NCBI RefSeq assembly: GCF_003054285.1
Contig: NZ_QBKS01000001.1
Coordinates: 2,666,001 to 2,730,000, forward strand
Length of the DNA: 64,000 nt
Direction of reading: 5' to 3'
Source of the DNA: Litoreibacter ponti
GTDB lineage: Bacteria > Pseudomonadota > Alphaproteobacteria > Rhodobacterales > Rhodobacteraceae
Shown here: positions 1 to 9,216 of the stretch, piece by piece
How the letters are laid out: each line of letters starts with the position of its first letter
Position numbering within the stretch: position 1 is the stretch's first letter
Notes under the pieces: model-generated
The model's database searches: none
Told to the model about the DNA's origin: nothing
The model's input: only the letters and a program-made list of their open reading frames with translations
Position numbers and translations under genes: made by a program

Positions 1-854
1 CCTGCGGGCTCTAACACGATACCTTCGACATTCAGAAGTTCCAGCATCGTGCCGCAAATGCGGTTCTCCGGCGCGCGCAGGACGTGGGTGGGATTGACAT
101 GCTGCAAAACCTCGAACGTATGCGCCCCCAACTCCGCCACCGCGGCCCCGTCGACGAAGGTGTCGACATGGGTCAGCCGCGCAGGCTTGCCGGCTTTTAG
201 GGCCGCGGTGAGCGACGCGCCGCCAACAGGTTCGACATAGCGAAAGGCGATGTCCGGGTGGGTCTCGGTCATGTAGCGGGTCATGCCCGCCGACAGACCG
301 CCGCCGCCCACGGGCAGGATGATCAGGTCGGGCAGGGCATTCATCTCTGCCTCGATCTCCACCGCGACGGAGGCCTGGCCTTCGATCACGTCGGGGTCAT
401 CGAACGGCGAGAGGAAATGCGCGCCGATGGCCGCGCAATGCTCCTGTGCGGCGCGCAGCGTCTGGTCGAAATAGTCGCCAGTCAGCCGGATCTTGACGTG
501 GTCCCCGCCAAAGGCCCGCGTCTTGTCGATCTTTTGCTGCGGGGTGGTGATGGGCATGAATACCTCGCCGTTTACGCCGAAATGGCGGCAGGCATAGGCA
601 AAGCCCTGCGCGTGATTTCCCGCGCTGGCGCAGACGAAATTCATCTGATCAGGCTGTGATGCGCGCAGCTTTGACATGGCGTTGAACGCGCCGCGGATCT
701 TATAGGACCGTACGGGCGACAGATCCTCGCGCTTTAGAAAGATGCGCGCGCCGTAGCGCTCTGACAGGAAGTCGTTGAGCTGAAGCGGCGTCGGCTCGAA
801 CAGCGCGCGCATCGCCGTCGTGGCGCGGCGGGCGGCATCCGCGAAGCTGCTCAT
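1..854 (-). CDS. ilvA: Threonine ammonia-lyase (threonine dehydratase), C-terminus outside the window
   Basis: PLP enzyme that deaminates threonine to 2-oxobutyrate, the first step of isoleucine synthesis, in the cytosol. About 284 residues are visible. The PLP lysine lies in SYKIRGAFN (Lys52), followed by SAGNHAQG near residue 78 and the glycine-rich phosphate loop PVGGGGLSAG near 181-190, all typical of the fold-type II serine/threonine dehydratases. The ATG at 854 overlaps the TGA of the upstream membrane-protein gene by four bases (ATGA), so the two are probably co-transcribed and translationally coupled. The end that would carry any regulatory ACT-like domain is missing, so a catabolic threonine/serine dehydratase cannot be fully excluded. 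Confidence 0.88.
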   Translation of the reverse strand, partial: MSSFADAARRATTAMRALFEPTPLQLNDFLSERYGARIFLKREDLSPVRSYKIRGAFNAMSKLRASQPDQMNFVCASAGNHAQGFAYACRHFGVNGEVFMPITTPQQKIDKTRAFGGDHVKIRLTGDYFDQTLRAAQEHCAAIGAHFLSPFDDPDVIEGQASVAVEIEAEMNALPDLIILPVGGGGLSAGMTRYMTETHPDIAFRYVEPVGGASLTAALKAGKPARLTHVDTFVDGAAVAELGAHTFEVLQHVNPTHVLRAPENRICGTMLELLNVEGIVLEPA

Positions 855-1609
855 TCGGTGGGCTCAGGCTGAAGCCGGTAGATCGAGACCAGCCAGCCCG
901 TGCCGATCAGGATCGCAAGCCAAGAGGTCAGAACGCTGACAATTATGCCCGGGACCAACAGGCCGCTCAGAAGCGCTGTCGGGAAGGCCAGCATCGCGAT
1001 CAACACCACGCCAAGCGCCGCTACCAGCCACACGCCGATCCCGCCGGAGCCTTTCCAGGCCTGGCCGAGGGACAGCATCTCGCCCGCGGCACTGGCCGGG
1101 ATTGCGGCCCCGATGCGCAGGAACAACCACGTCAGAAGGTAGAAGGTGATCAGCGGGAAGACGAAAAACCCGACCAGCAGCGGCATCAATGGCAGCGCCT
1201 TCGAGCCCGCATAGGACAGCAGAAACGCAAGCGCGCCGACACAGGCCACGACAAGGATCAGGGTGATCAGCACGCCGCCAAAGGGTTGGCCGCGCAGGCT
1301 GGGGATCACGCCCGCCGGTGTGTCGGCCTCTAGGCAATAGCGCGCCCAGACCATCGAGATGTAGGCTCCGGCCAGCACGTTGATGGTCAGGGCCAGCATC
1401 GAGAAAGTCGCGCTGAGCGCGGGCATCCGGCCTTCGGCATCGGGTCGCAGGCCCGTCGCGCCGACGATCTGGTCCACCATCACGTAGCCAAGCCCGTAGA
1501 TCGCCACGCTCGCCAGCAACCACACCAGCGCGGTCAGCCGCAGGGCAGCCCCGAAATTCGTGGCGAGCTGGGTCAGCCCGTAGAAAAAGATGTGTGCCCC
1601 CTGGCGCAT
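851..1609 (-). CDS. Multi-pass inner-membrane protein of unknown function
   Basis: A 252-residue very hydrophobic protein with about six predicted membrane segments (roughly residues 25-48, 66-90, 107-130, 138-162, 190-212 and 218-240) and a short polar C-terminus. No catalytic motif is visible and I do not recognise the family. The ATG at 1609 is the first gene start on this strand, opposite argG, so a divergent promoter region lies between 1610 and 1748. The stop overlaps the start of the threonine dehydratase gene, which suggests one transcript; no functional link is evident from sequence. Confidence 0.75.
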   Translation of the reverse strand: MRQGAHIFFYGLTQLATNFGAALRLTALVWLLASVAIYGLGYVMVDQIVGATGLRPDAEGRMPALSATFSMLALTINVLAGAYISMVWARYCLEADTPAGVIPSLRGQPFGGVLITLILVVACVGALAFLLSYAGSKALPLMPLLVGFFVFPLITFYLLTWLFLRIGAAIPASAAGEMLSLGQAWKGSGGIGVWLVAALGVVLIAMLAFPTALLSGLLVPGIIVSVLTSWLAILIGTGWLVSIYRLQPEPTE

Positions 1610-1748
1610 AGCGTCCCCATATTTCTGTCGCGTCGCGCGACCCTGCGGGCAAACGCGGTGCGGGTCAATCGGGCGCCGGCACGCCCTTGCGTCCCTGTGG
1701 CATTGGCGCTATCGCCCGTGGCGAGTTCATCTAGCCGGAGATCGCGCC

Positions 1749-2972
1749 ATGTCAGCCCCAAAGAAAGTTGTCCTTGCTTATTCGGGCGGGCTGGACACGT
1801 CGATCATCCTGAAATGGCTGCAGACCGAATATGGCTGCGAGGTCGTAACCTTCACCGCCGATCTGGGCCAGGGCGAAGAGCTGGAACCGGCGCGGGCCAA
1901 GGCAGAGCTGTTGGGCATCAGCCCCGACAACATCTACATCGAGGATGTGCGCGAAGAGTTCGTGCGCGACTTCGTCTTCCCAATGTTCCGCGCCAATGCG
2001 GTCTACGAGGGTCTGTACCTGCTGGGCACCTCGATTGCGCGGCCGCTGATCTCCAAGCGCTTGGTGGAGATCGCCGAAGAGACCGGCGCGGATGCGGTGG
2101 CCCATGGCGCGACCGGCAAGGGCAACGATCAGGTCCGGTTCGAGCTGTCGGCGTATGCGCTGAACCCCGATATCAAGGTCATCGCGCCGTGGCGCGAGTG
2201 GGATCTGTCGTCGCGCACCAAGCTTCTGGAGTTTGCCGAGGGCCACCAGATCCCGATCGCCAAGGACAAACGCGGCGAAGCGCCGTTCTCGGTCGACGCG
2301 AACCTGCTGCACACCTCATCCGAGGGCAAAGTGCTGGAGGACCCGGGCGAGGAAGCGCCAGATTACGTCTACCAGCGCACCGTGCATCCCGAAGATGCGC
2401 CCGATACGCCGGAAATGGTCGAGATCGGGTTCGAGCGCGGCGATGCCGTGTCCATCAATGGCGAGGCGATGTCGCCCGCCACGATCCTGACCAAGCTCAA
2501 CGAGCTGGGCGGCAAACATGGCTGCGGGCGGCTTGATCTGGTCGAGGGGCGCTTCGTCGGCATGAAGTCCCGCGGCATCTACGAGACCCCGGGCGGCACG
2601 CTGCTGCTGGAGGCCCATCGCGGGATCGAGTCGATCACGCTGGACCGTGGTGCTGCGCATCTGAAGGACGAGCTGATGCCGCGCTATGCCGAGCTGATCT
2701 ATAACGGCTTCTGGTACAGCCCCGAGCGCGAGATGCTGCAGGCGGCAATCGATGCGTCGCAGACCCATGTGACGGGCACGGTGCGGTTGAAGCTCTACAA
2801 GGGTTCTGCGCGCACGGTTGCGCGGTGGTCGGATCACTCGCTTTACTCCGAGGCTCATGTGACGTTCGAGGAAGATGCGGGCGCCTATGATCAGGCGGAT
2901 GCGGCAGGCTTTATCCAGCTGAACGCGCTGCGCCTGAAGCTTCTGGCGGCGCGCAATCGGCGGATGGGGTAG
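1749..2972 (+). CDS. argG: Argininosuccinate synthase
   Basis: Joins citrulline and aspartate with ATP to make argininosuccinate, the next-to-last step of arginine synthesis. The protein is 407 residues, the usual length for the family. The ATP pyrophosphatase P-loop AYSGGLDTS is at residues 10-18 and the family signature [13 protein letters not shown] is near 118-130. I chose the ATG at 1749 because it gives the canonical [14 protein letters not shown] start with a GGAG just upstream; a longer open frame starting near 1590 overlaps the divergent gene and is not needed. It stands alone on the plus strand. Confidence 0.97.
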   Translation: MSAPKKVVLAYSGGLDTSIILKWLQTEYGCEVVTFTADLGQGEELEPARAKAELLGISPDNIYIEDVREEFVRDFVFPMFRANAVYEGLYLLGTSIARPLISKRLVEIAEETGADAVAHGATGKGNDQVRFELSAYALNPDIKVIAPWREWDLSSRTKLLEFAEGHQIPIAKDKRGEAPFSVDANLLHTSSEGKVLEDPGEEAPDYVYQRTVHPEDAPDTPEMVEIGFERGDAVSINGEAMSPATILTKLNELGGKHGCGRLDLVEGRFVGMKSRGIYETPGGTLLLEAHRGIESITLDRGAAHLKDELMPRYAELIYNGFWYSPEREMLQAAIDASQTHVTGTVRLKLYKGSARTVARWSDHSLYSEAHVTFEEDAGAYDQADAAGFIQLNALRLKLLAARNRRMG

Positions 2973-2985
2973 GCGGCCCGCTAGG

Positions 2986-3005
2986 GTAACCCATGGGTTA
3001 CTTTT
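2986..3005 (+). terminator. Palindrome plus short T run after argG
   Basis: A perfect 16-base palindrome GTAACCCATGGGTTAC (2986-3001) is followed by four T. It starts 14 bases after the argG stop and can fold as a 6-bp stem with a CATG loop. The stem is short and the T run weak, so this is a possible terminator only; it could equally be a protein-binding palindrome. Confidence 0.35.
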
Positions 3006-3020
3006 ACCAGGGCGCTGAGT

Positions 3021-3734
3021 CTACTCGGTTTTTCCGACGACCTTGGATTTGAGGGTGTCATAATAAGGCATTGCTTCGGCGCATAAGGCCGCGGAGGGGC
3101 CTGTGAGTTCGGGCAAAGGACCCTCTGGCCCTGCGAAGCCGGTAGAGCGGTGCACGGCGTTATACCAATGCGCCGCCCACACCCCGTCAAAGGGTTTCGG
3201 CCCTGCATCCCAGCTGAGCATTGCGTCATCAAAAGGCAGGCCGATGGCCTCGCAAAGACCTGCAAGGGCGGCGGGGGGGTCTTGGCGGATGGCGAAGCTG
3301 TCGATCACCAACCCGCCAACCTGCTCGAACACCGCGACCTGCTGGGCGAAGCCGATGTCTTCGAGTGTCGGGTTCTCGCGTTTGGCGATGTAGCTCGCGA
3401 TGACCCGGGCAGGGTGGCGCAGCATATGGATGTTCACGCAGCCCTTTGCCCAATCCAGCGGAAAGCCGGGGGCCATATGGTGCGGCATGTGCTTCATGTA
3501 GCGGTGGCGCAGGGGCGGCGTGGCGCAGGCGCGGGCGACCTCGGCGGGGTCAGTGGGTTGCGAGGCCAGCACCGCGTCGCGCATCGGGTGATCCGCGCCG
3601 GTGGCCGCAAGGTAGGCGGCGTAGAACGGCTCGTCCCAGGCATCCGTGTCAGCGCGGTTTCCGAACGCGTAGAGCATCGCAGTGGAGAGGTTCCGCGGCC
3701 CGGACCACATCGCGATGTTGAGGCTATTCGGCAT
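3021..3734 (-). CDS. Sulfotransferase-like P-loop protein
   Basis: A 237-residue soluble protein. The N-terminal WSGPRNLST (residues 10-18) resembles the 5'-phosphosulfate-binding loop of sulfotransferases, and RHPARVIASY (106-115) resembles the 3'-phosphate-binding motif. From memory, this family also forms the N-terminal domain of plant proteins named branched-chain aminotransferase-like; no aminotransferase domain is present here. The substrate is unknown. It is monocistronic and convergent with argG. Possible promoter sequence lies in 3735-3883, shared with the divergent YjgN-family gene. Confidence 0.7.
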   Translation of the reverse strand: MPNSLNIAMWSGPRNLSTAMLYAFGNRADTDAWDEPFYAAYLAATGADHPMRDAVLASQPTDPAEVARACATPPLRHRYMKHMPHHMAPGFPLDWAKGCVNIHMLRHPARVIASYIAKRENPTLEDIGFAQQVAVFEQVGGLVIDSFAIRQDPPAALAGLCEAIGLPFDDAMLSWDAGPKPFDGVWAAHWYNAVHRSTGFAGPEGPLPELTGPSAALCAEAMPYYDTLKSKVVGKTE

Positions 3735-3883
3735 CGGGGTCTTCCATTGGCGTATTTTCGCAACTCTATGCCGCGCTGCCGAAAGGCTTTGGCGCAGCAG
3801 GGATTCACAGCTACCAAAGTCATGGTTAATCTATTTTGAAAAACCTGTAGCCAACAAACACATTTGATACGAGGGAATTTACA

Positions 3884-4951
3884 ATGAGTGAGAGCTTACC
3901 TGTCGGCGCAAAGCCGTTTGAATTCAAAGGCAACGCCAAGGAGTGGTTCGGCATCTGGATCGTGAACCTGCTGCTGAGCATCGTGACCATTGGCATCTAC
4001 TCCGCCTGGGCCAAGGTCCGCACCAAGAAGTATTTCTACAATCACACCTATGTCGAAGGGCGCAATTTCGACTACCACGCGACCGGCAAGCAGATCCTGA
4101 TCGGTCGGCTGATCATCATCGCGGCCGTTATTATTTTCCAGATCATCGTGACCGTCCTGCCCGTTCTGGGCATTCTGTTGATCTTCGGCCTGCTCTTTGC
4201 CTACCCTTGGCTGATCGTGCGCTCGATGCAGTTTAACGCCCGCATGTCGAGCTTCTCGAACGTGCGGTTCGGCTTTGTGGGCTCCATCGGGCAGGCGTTT
4301 TTGACCTTCCTGGTCTATCCGATCCTGATGGCGCTGACGCTCTACACGACTTTCCCGATCTGGGACCGTGCGGTGAAGCGCTTCTCGATCGACAATCACA
4401 AGCTGGGGCAGGCGCGCTTCAAGATGGATGTGGCGCTGGGTGCTTTCTACAAGGCGTTCTTCGCCGCGATCGCATGGGTCGTGGTGGTGGGCATCATTGG
4501 CGTTGTGCTGACCGGTTTCAGCTTCGCCGAGTTTGCCGCCGCGATGGACAATGCCGAGACGAACCCGGGTGCAGCCCTTGGCATCATGGCGCTGTTCTAC
4601 TTCCTCTTTTTTGTGGCCTTCCTGCCTGCGGCGTTCCTGTATCAGGCCCTCGTTCGCAACGCGGTCTATAACGCCACCACGCTGGAGGGCGGGCATCGCT
4701 TCGCGTCCAACGTCACGGCGCCGAAGCTTTTGTGGATCGCCGTGTCGAACATGGTCGTCGTGGTTTGCACGCTGTTCCTGATGCTGCCCTGGGCGCAGGT
4801 GCGTCTGACGAGGTATCTGGCCGATCACACCGGCTTTATTCCGGGCGAAGGCTCGCTGGATGATTTCATCACCGACCAGCAGGCGCAGGGATCTGCCATG
4901 GGCGACGCCTACACCGATCTGGAAGGCATCGACGTCGGTATCCCGATCTAG
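3884..4951 (+). CDS. YjgN family (DUF898) membrane protein
   Basis: A 355-residue polytopic inner-membrane protein. The N-terminus has the family pattern FEFKGNAKEWFGIW, then IGIYSAWAKVRTKKYFYNHT, and several hydrophobic blocks (about 25-42, 82-110, 130-155, 185-210, 230-260, 285-310). The function of YjgN/DUF898 proteins is not known. A GAGGGAA ribosome-binding site sits seven bases before the ATG. The stop codon touches the start of the M48 peptidase gene (TAGATG), so the two are almost certainly co-translated. Confidence 0.85.
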   Translation: MSESLPVGAKPFEFKGNAKEWFGIWIVNLLLSIVTIGIYSAWAKVRTKKYFYNHTYVEGRNFDYHATGKQILIGRLIIIAAVIIFQIIVTVLPVLGILLIFGLLFAYPWLIVRSMQFNARMSSFSNVRFGFVGSIGQAFLTFLVYPILMALTLYTTFPIWDRAVKRFSIDNHKLGQARFKMDVALGAFYKAFFAAIAWVVVVGIIGVVLTGFSFAEFAAAMDNAETNPGAALGIMALFYFLFFVAFLPAAFLYQALVRNAVYNATTLEGGHRFASNVTAPKLLWIAVSNMVVVVCTLFLMLPWAQVRLTRYLADHTGFIPGEGSLDDFITDQQAQGSAMGDAYTDLEGIDVGIPI

Positions 4952-6016
4952 ATGGCGAACGCCCCCGATATCAACGAGCGCGGCCTCAAGGGCCGCGCTT
5001 TTGCTGCGCAGTCTTCCCGTCTGCAGCCCGCGCGCCTGATCACGCGGGAGGGCGGCGAGGACCTGTGGGTCGACATCATGGGCGAAGAGCGGGCCATTCT
5101 GGGCTCGGCCTATCTGTCGGAGATAAAAGTGGACGCGCCGCTCGGCTCCGCCCCGCGCAAGCTGACCCTGCCCGATGGCACGGTGTTCGAGACCGATGAC
5201 CACGCCGGGATCGAGGCGCTGACTGGACTGACCCACGGGGCGCGCCTGCATTACTACGAGCGGTTCAGCCCGCGGCTTGTGGGCGTCGTGCTCGCCTGTC
5301 TCGGGGTGGCGTGGCTTCTGTGGCGCTACGGGCTCGATATCATGGCGGCGGCGGCGATTGCCGTGACGCCGCCCGTGGTGATCGAACAGATCGACGCGGG
5401 CTCCATGCAGACGATTGATTTCGCCATGGCGGAACCCTCGAAGCTATCGGATGCGCAGAAAGGCGAAGTCGAACGGATCTACCGCCAGCTGGTCTCGGCG
5501 CTTCCCGATGATGTGCGCGAAGATCACAGCTTCGATCTGCTCTACCGCAACATGCCGGGGATGGGACCCAACGCGTTCGCCTTGCCCGGCGGCACGATGG
5601 TGATGACAGATGCCTTCGTCGAGCAATTCCCGGACCCCGATGTTCTGGCCGGGGTGCTGGGCCACGAGATCGGCCATGTGGTCGAGCAGCATGGCCTGAA
5701 GCGGCTCTACCGCTCTCTGAGCCTGTATCTTCTGATCGCCTTCTTGGCCGGGGATACCGGTCCCATCCTTGAGGATATCGTGCTGGAGGGGAACGTCTTG
5801 TTGTCCCTGTCCTACGGGCGCGATCAGGAACGCTCTGCCGACCGTTTTGGCCTGCGGCTTGCCGATGAGGCCGGGTTCGATCCCGCGGGGCTGAAGGAGT
5901 TCTTCCTGAGCATGGATCGCAAATTCGGCGGCCGCGAGCCACCGCAATGGATGTCGACCCACCCGTCCAGCAAGGATCGCGTGCGCGAGATCGAGACCGT
6001 CATCGACGGCCTCTGA
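4952..6016 (+). CDS. M48 family zinc metallopeptidase with membrane anchor
   Basis: A 354-residue protein. Residues 1-107 form a soluble N-terminal region, a single membrane segment lies at about 108-127, and the peptidase domain follows. The zinc motif HEIGH is at 238-242 and the third ligand is probably Glu293 in GRDQERSAD. This is the M48 (HtpX/Oma1/BepA-like) arrangement. The gene starts directly at the stop codon of the YjgN-family gene, which suggests the peptidase and the membrane protein act together. The substrate is unknown, though membrane or envelope protein quality control is the usual role of M48 enzymes. Confidence 0.88.
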   Translation: MANAPDINERGLKGRAFAAQSSRLQPARLITREGGEDLWVDIMGEERAILGSAYLSEIKVDAPLGSAPRKLTLPDGTVFETDDHAGIEALTGLTHGARLHYYERFSPRLVGVVLACLGVAWLLWRYGLDIMAAAAIAVTPPVVIEQIDAGSMQTIDFAMAEPSKLSDAQKGEVERIYRQLVSALPDDVREDHSFDLLYRNMPGMGPNAFALPGGTMVMTDAFVEQFPDPDVLAGVLGHEIGHVVEQHGLKRLYRSLSLYLLIAFLAGDTGPILEDIVLEGNVLLSLSYGRDQERSADRFGLRLADEAGFDPAGLKEFFLSMDRKFGGREPPQWMSTHPSSKDRVREIETVIDGL

Positions 6017-6068
6017 TCACCGTCACCTCACGGTTGATTTAATTGAGATGCGGTGAAAACCAACTAGC

Positions 6069-6092
6069 TCTCCTCAAAGGTTTGAGAGGAGA
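6069..6092 (+). promoter_or_regulatory. Possible hairpin over the msrA ribosome-binding site
   Basis: TCTCCTCAAA (6069-6078) can pair with TTTGA and GGAGA (6081-6092, with a two-base bulge), which would bury the GAGGAGA ribosome-binding site just before the msrA ATG at 6099. The loop is very tight unless the inner pairs open. This is read from sequence only and may be chance. Confidence 0.3.
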
Positions 6093-6098
6093 CAGAGT

Positions 6099-6731
6099 AT
6101 GTGGAAAGCTGGATTAGCCGCGATCACCTTGGGCGCGTCGATCTTGTTGCCTAATGCTGCGCTGGCGGCGAAGATCACGGTGGCTGGCGGTTGCTTTTGG
6201 TGCGTCGAGGCCGATTTCGAGAAGGTCGCGGGCGTGACGGAAGCGGTCTCTGGCTTCACAGGCGGCACGCTTTCCAATCCGAGCTACAAGCAAGTGACCG
6301 GGGGCGGCACCGGGCATCTGGAAGCCGTAGAGATTGAATATGACCCGAACCGCGTGTCGGCGCGCGCGCTTTACGATCTGTTCTTCCGCTCCATCGATCC
6401 GACCGATGCGGGCGGGCAGTTTTGCGACCGGGGCGAAAGCTACTCCACCGCGATTTTCGTGAGCTCCGCCGAGGAACGTCGCGCAGCGGAAGCCGCCAAG
6501 GCGGATGCTGAGAAAGCGCTGGGCCAAAAGATCGTGACGCCGATCAAGGATGCGGGCGCGTTCTACCCGGCAGATGACTACCACCAGGACTACTATAAGC
6601 AGGACAAGCTGATCCTGACGCGGTTCGGGCCGCGGGCGAAGTCGGTGGCCTACAAGAAATACCGCGACGCCTGCGGGCGTGACCAGCGGGTCAGGCAGCT
6701 TTGGGGCTCTGCCGCGCCGTTCGTGAACTGA
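6099..6731 (+). CDS. msrA: Peptide methionine sulfoxide reductase MsrA, exported form
   Basis: Reduces the S-form of methionine sulfoxide in proteins. The protein is 210 residues. A signal peptide covers about residues 1-23 (hydrophobic core [17 protein letters not shown]), so the enzyme probably works in the periplasm. The catalytic motif GCFWC is at 31-35 (Cys32), the G-G-T-G-H-x-E-A motif follows at about 65-75, and a C-terminal Cys near 192 (RDACGRDQR) is a likely resolving residue. Most bacterial MsrA enzymes are cytosolic, so the leader is notable. The gene is alone, with a strong GAGAGGAGA ribosome-binding site. Confidence 0.93.
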   Translation: MWKAGLAAITLGASILLPNAALAAKITVAGGCFWCVEADFEKVAGVTEAVSGFTGGTLSNPSYKQVTGGGTGHLEAVEIEYDPNRVSARALYDLFFRSIDPTDAGGQFCDRGESYSTAIFVSSAEERRAAEAAKADAEKALGQKIVTPIKDAGAFYPADDYHQDYYKQDKLILTRFGPRAKSVAYKKYRDACGRDQRVRQLWGSAAPFVN

Positions 6732-6758
6732 TCACCTGTGGCGGGCAGACGCGCGCCT

Positions 6759-7046
6759 TTACATGAAGAACCCGGCATTGTTGCGCAGGATGATTTCCAG
6801 CGCGTAGATGCCCAGAAGTGCCACGATGGGGCTGAGGTCGATCCCGGCCATCTGCGGCAGCATGCGGCGGATCGGGCCGTAGATCGGCTCGAGCAGGCGC
6901 GACAGCCCTTCCCAGATTTGCGCCACGATTGGCTGGCGGATGTTGAGCACGCCGAAGCTGATCAACCAGCTCATGATGAAATGGATGAAGATCACCGTGC
7001 GCGCGACGCCGAGCACCAGCATCAGAATTTGGAAGAGCGATGTCAC
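6759..7046 (-). CDS. YggT family membrane protein
   Basis: A 95-residue protein with two membrane segments (about 3-28 and 66-88) and the YggT pattern: an amphipathic stretch with EPIYGPIRRMLP before the second segment. I chose the GTG start at 7046 because GGAGG lies at the right distance upstream; the longer open frame reads through the divergent thioesterase region. YggT proteins are linked to osmotic tolerance or membrane-protein placement in other bacteria, but the exact role is uncertain. It is convergent with msrA. Confidence 0.85.
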   Translation of the reverse strand: MTSLFQILMLVLGVARTVIFIHFIMSWLISFGVLNIRQPIVAQIWEGLSRLLEPIYGPIRRMLPQMAGIDLSPIVALLGIYALEIILRNNAGFFM

Positions 7047-7181
7047 TTGGACCTCCGGGGCAATTTGTTGCGCAACAGGTAAGTGGGCAGACGCCCGGGT
7101 GCAAGGCGTGACGCGATGTTGTGGTTGACGCCGCAGGCCCGCGTGCCATGTGACGCCGCACGCGCACAGGAGCCGCCCGCC

Positions 7182-7709
7182 ATGTATCCCATCGCCCGCT
7201 TTGCCTACCAATTCTTCGTGCATCGCAATGTCGCGCCGTTGGACCCGACCGGCACCCATGTGTCGCACCACATCTGCTGGCCATGGGATCTGGATCTGTG
7301 GAACGAGCTCAACAATGGCCGCACGCTGACATTGTATGACATGGGTCGGCTGCCGCTTGCGGGGCGCGTCGGGCTGATCCGGGTGCTGAAAGAGAACCGC
7401 TGGGGCCTGACCATGGCCGGCGCGTCGGTGAGATATCGCCGTCGCGTGCGCGCCTTTGACCGGATCGAGATGCACAGCCGCGCGGTCTGCTGGGACGCGC
7501 GCTTCATCTATCTGGAACAATCCATGCGGGTTCGCGGCGAGGCGACGTCGCACATCCTTTACCGATCCGCCGTGACAGGTTCTGGCGGCATCGTGCCTCC
7601 ATCGACGGTCATGGAAAAGCTGAATGCCGACCTGCCGACGCCGGAAATCCCGGACTGGATTCGCGCGTGGACCGAGGCAGAGGCCCTGCGTCCATGGCCG
7701 CCCTTCTAG
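7182..7709 (+). CDS. Thioesterase of the hot-dog fold (4HBT/THEM6-like)
   Basis: A 175-residue protein. WNELNNGRTLTLYDMGR near residues 40-56 matches the 'NNGRY...D.GR' pattern of acyl-CoA thioesterase-like proteins related to eukaryotic THEM6; the rest fits a single hot-dog domain. The likely reaction is hydrolysis of an acyl-CoA or acyl-carrier thioester; the substrate cannot be told. I chose the ATG at 7182 with a CAGGAG site ten bases before it, rather than the earlier in-frame start at 7083 that would run through the yggT upstream region. Confidence 0.72.
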   Translation: MYPIARFAYQFFVHRNVAPLDPTGTHVSHHICWPWDLDLWNELNNGRTLTLYDMGRLPLAGRVGLIRVLKENRWGLTMAGASVRYRRRVRAFDRIEMHSRAVCWDARFIYLEQSMRVRGEATSHILYRSAVTGSGGIVPPSTVMEKLNADLPTPEIPDWIRAWTEAEALRPWPPF

Positions 7710-7712
7710 GTG

Positions 7713-7737
7713 TTTTGTGACGTGAGCGTCACGAAAA
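7713..7737. repeat. Inverted repeat between thioesterase and MFS genes
   Basis: TTTTGTGACG and CGTCACGAAAA flank TGAG, giving a 6-bp perfect stem (GTGACG/CGTCAC) with T and A tracts outside. It starts four bases after the thioesterase stop and lies 76 bases before the MFS start. It may be a weak terminator or an operator. Confidence 0.35.
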
Positions 7738-7812
7738 TGGGGTAAGTTATTCCTTGCCTCAGGGTGCACGATAGCTCTAGGTCAACGGATTATATCTGGA
7801 TTTAACTACGAC

Positions 7813-9216
7813 ATGTCGACATCCGCCAAGAAGCGCATATGGGGCTGGTTCATGTTCGACTGGGCCTCCCAGCCGTACAACACCCTGCTGCTGACCTTCA
7901 TCTTCGGCCCGTACTTCGCCGAGATCGTCACGGCACGATTCGTGGCCGATGGGACCGCACCGGAGATGGCCAGCGCGCAAGCGCAAAGCATCTGGGGCTG
8001 GGGGCTGACCATCTCGGGGCTGCTGATCGCGTTTTCCGCGCCGGTCCTGGGGGCTGTTGCTGACAGCACCGGGCGCAGGCTGCCCTTTATCTGGGTCTTC
8101 TCGTTTCTGTATCTGATCGGTGCGGCGGGGACGTGGATTGCGGACCCGGCCGGGTTCAGCATTGCGCTTGTGCTGGCGCTTTTTATCGTCGGCCTGATCG
8201 GCATGGAGTTCGCAACAATCTTCACCAACGCGATGCTGCCCGATCTGGGCACACGCGAGGAGATCGGGCGCATTTCGGGCTCTGGCTGGGCCATCGGCTA
8301 TTGCGGCGGGCTGGTCGCGCTGATCTTCGCGCTGGTCTTTCTGGCGGAGAACGGCGAAGGCCGCACGCTGATCGGGGCGGCGCCTTTGGGCGGCCTGGAC
8401 CCTGAGGCACGGGAGGGCACGCGGTTCGTAGGGGTTTTCTCGGCCATCTGGTTTGCGGCCTTCATGATCCCCTTTTTCCTGTGGGTGCGCGATGCGAAGG
8501 ATCGCCCGGCCTGGCGCGAAGGGGTTGTCGGTCAAAGCCTGAGTGATCTGGTGGGCACGATCAAACGCCTGCCGAAAAGCCCCAGCCTTGCGGCCTATCT
8601 GGGCTCTTCGATGCTCTACCGGGATGCGCTGAATGGCATGTACACCTTTGGCGGTGTCTATGCCGTGGGCGTTCTGGGATGGAGCGTGGTGGACGTGGGT
8701 GTTTTTGGCATCCTTGCGGTGATTGCCGGGGCCGTCGCGGCCTTCATCGGCGGGCGCGCCGACAGTGCCAAGGGGCCGAAGCCGGTGATCCTGGTGTCGA
8801 TCATTGCGCTGATCATCGCCGCGGTGACGATTGTGCAGATCACGCCGACCTCGATCTACGGCATCCCTGTGGCCGACGAGGGCATTATCGCCGGACGCAC
8901 CGCGTCTGACATTGCCTTCTATCTGGCGGGCTCCCTCGTGGGGGCGGCGGGTGGCACGATCCAGTCGGCCTCGCGCACCATGATGGTCCGCCAAGCCAAC
9001 CCCGCGCGGATGACGGAGGCCTTCGGGCTCTACGCGCTGGCGGGCAAGGCGACGGCGTTCCTCGCACCCGCGTTGATCGCGCTGGTGACTACGATCTCGG
9101 GCTCCCAGCGGATTGGCGTCACTCCGGTGATCGGGCTCTTCCTTTTGGGGCTGGTCCTGCTACTCTGGGTGAAACCGGATGGAGAGGATCAATCCGTATG
9201 GGATTCCGATACCTGA
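7813..9216 (+). CDS. MFS transporter, UMF1/Atg22-like family
   Basis: A 467-residue transporter with about twelve membrane segments. The start KKRIWGWFMFDWASQPYNTL is the typical N-terminus of the UMF1 branch of the major facilitator superfamily, distantly related to yeast Atg22, a vacuolar amino-acid effluxer. The substrate in bacteria is unknown. The last 19 bases overlap the mepA reading frame, so the three genes from here to 10972 probably form one operon. Confidence 0.85.
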   Translation: MSTSAKKRIWGWFMFDWASQPYNTLLLTFIFGPYFAEIVTARFVADGTAPEMASAQAQSIWGWGLTISGLLIAFSAPVLGAVADSTGRRLPFIWVFSFLYLIGAAGTWIADPAGFSIALVLALFIVGLIGMEFATIFTNAMLPDLGTREEIGRISGSGWAIGYCGGLVALIFALVFLAENGEGRTLIGAAPLGGLDPEAREGTRFVGVFSAIWFAAFMIPFFLWVRDAKDRPAWREGVVGQSLSDLVGTIKRLPKSPSLAAYLGSSMLYRDALNGMYTFGGVYAVGVLGWSVVDVGVFGILAVIAGAVAAFIGGRADSAKGPKPVILVSIIALIIAAVTIVQITPTSIYGIPVADEGIIAGRTASDIAFYLAGSLVGAAGGTIQSASRTMMVRQANPARMTEAFGLYALAGKATAFLAPALIALVTTISGSQRIGVTPVIGLFLLGLVLLLWVKPDGEDQSVWDSDT

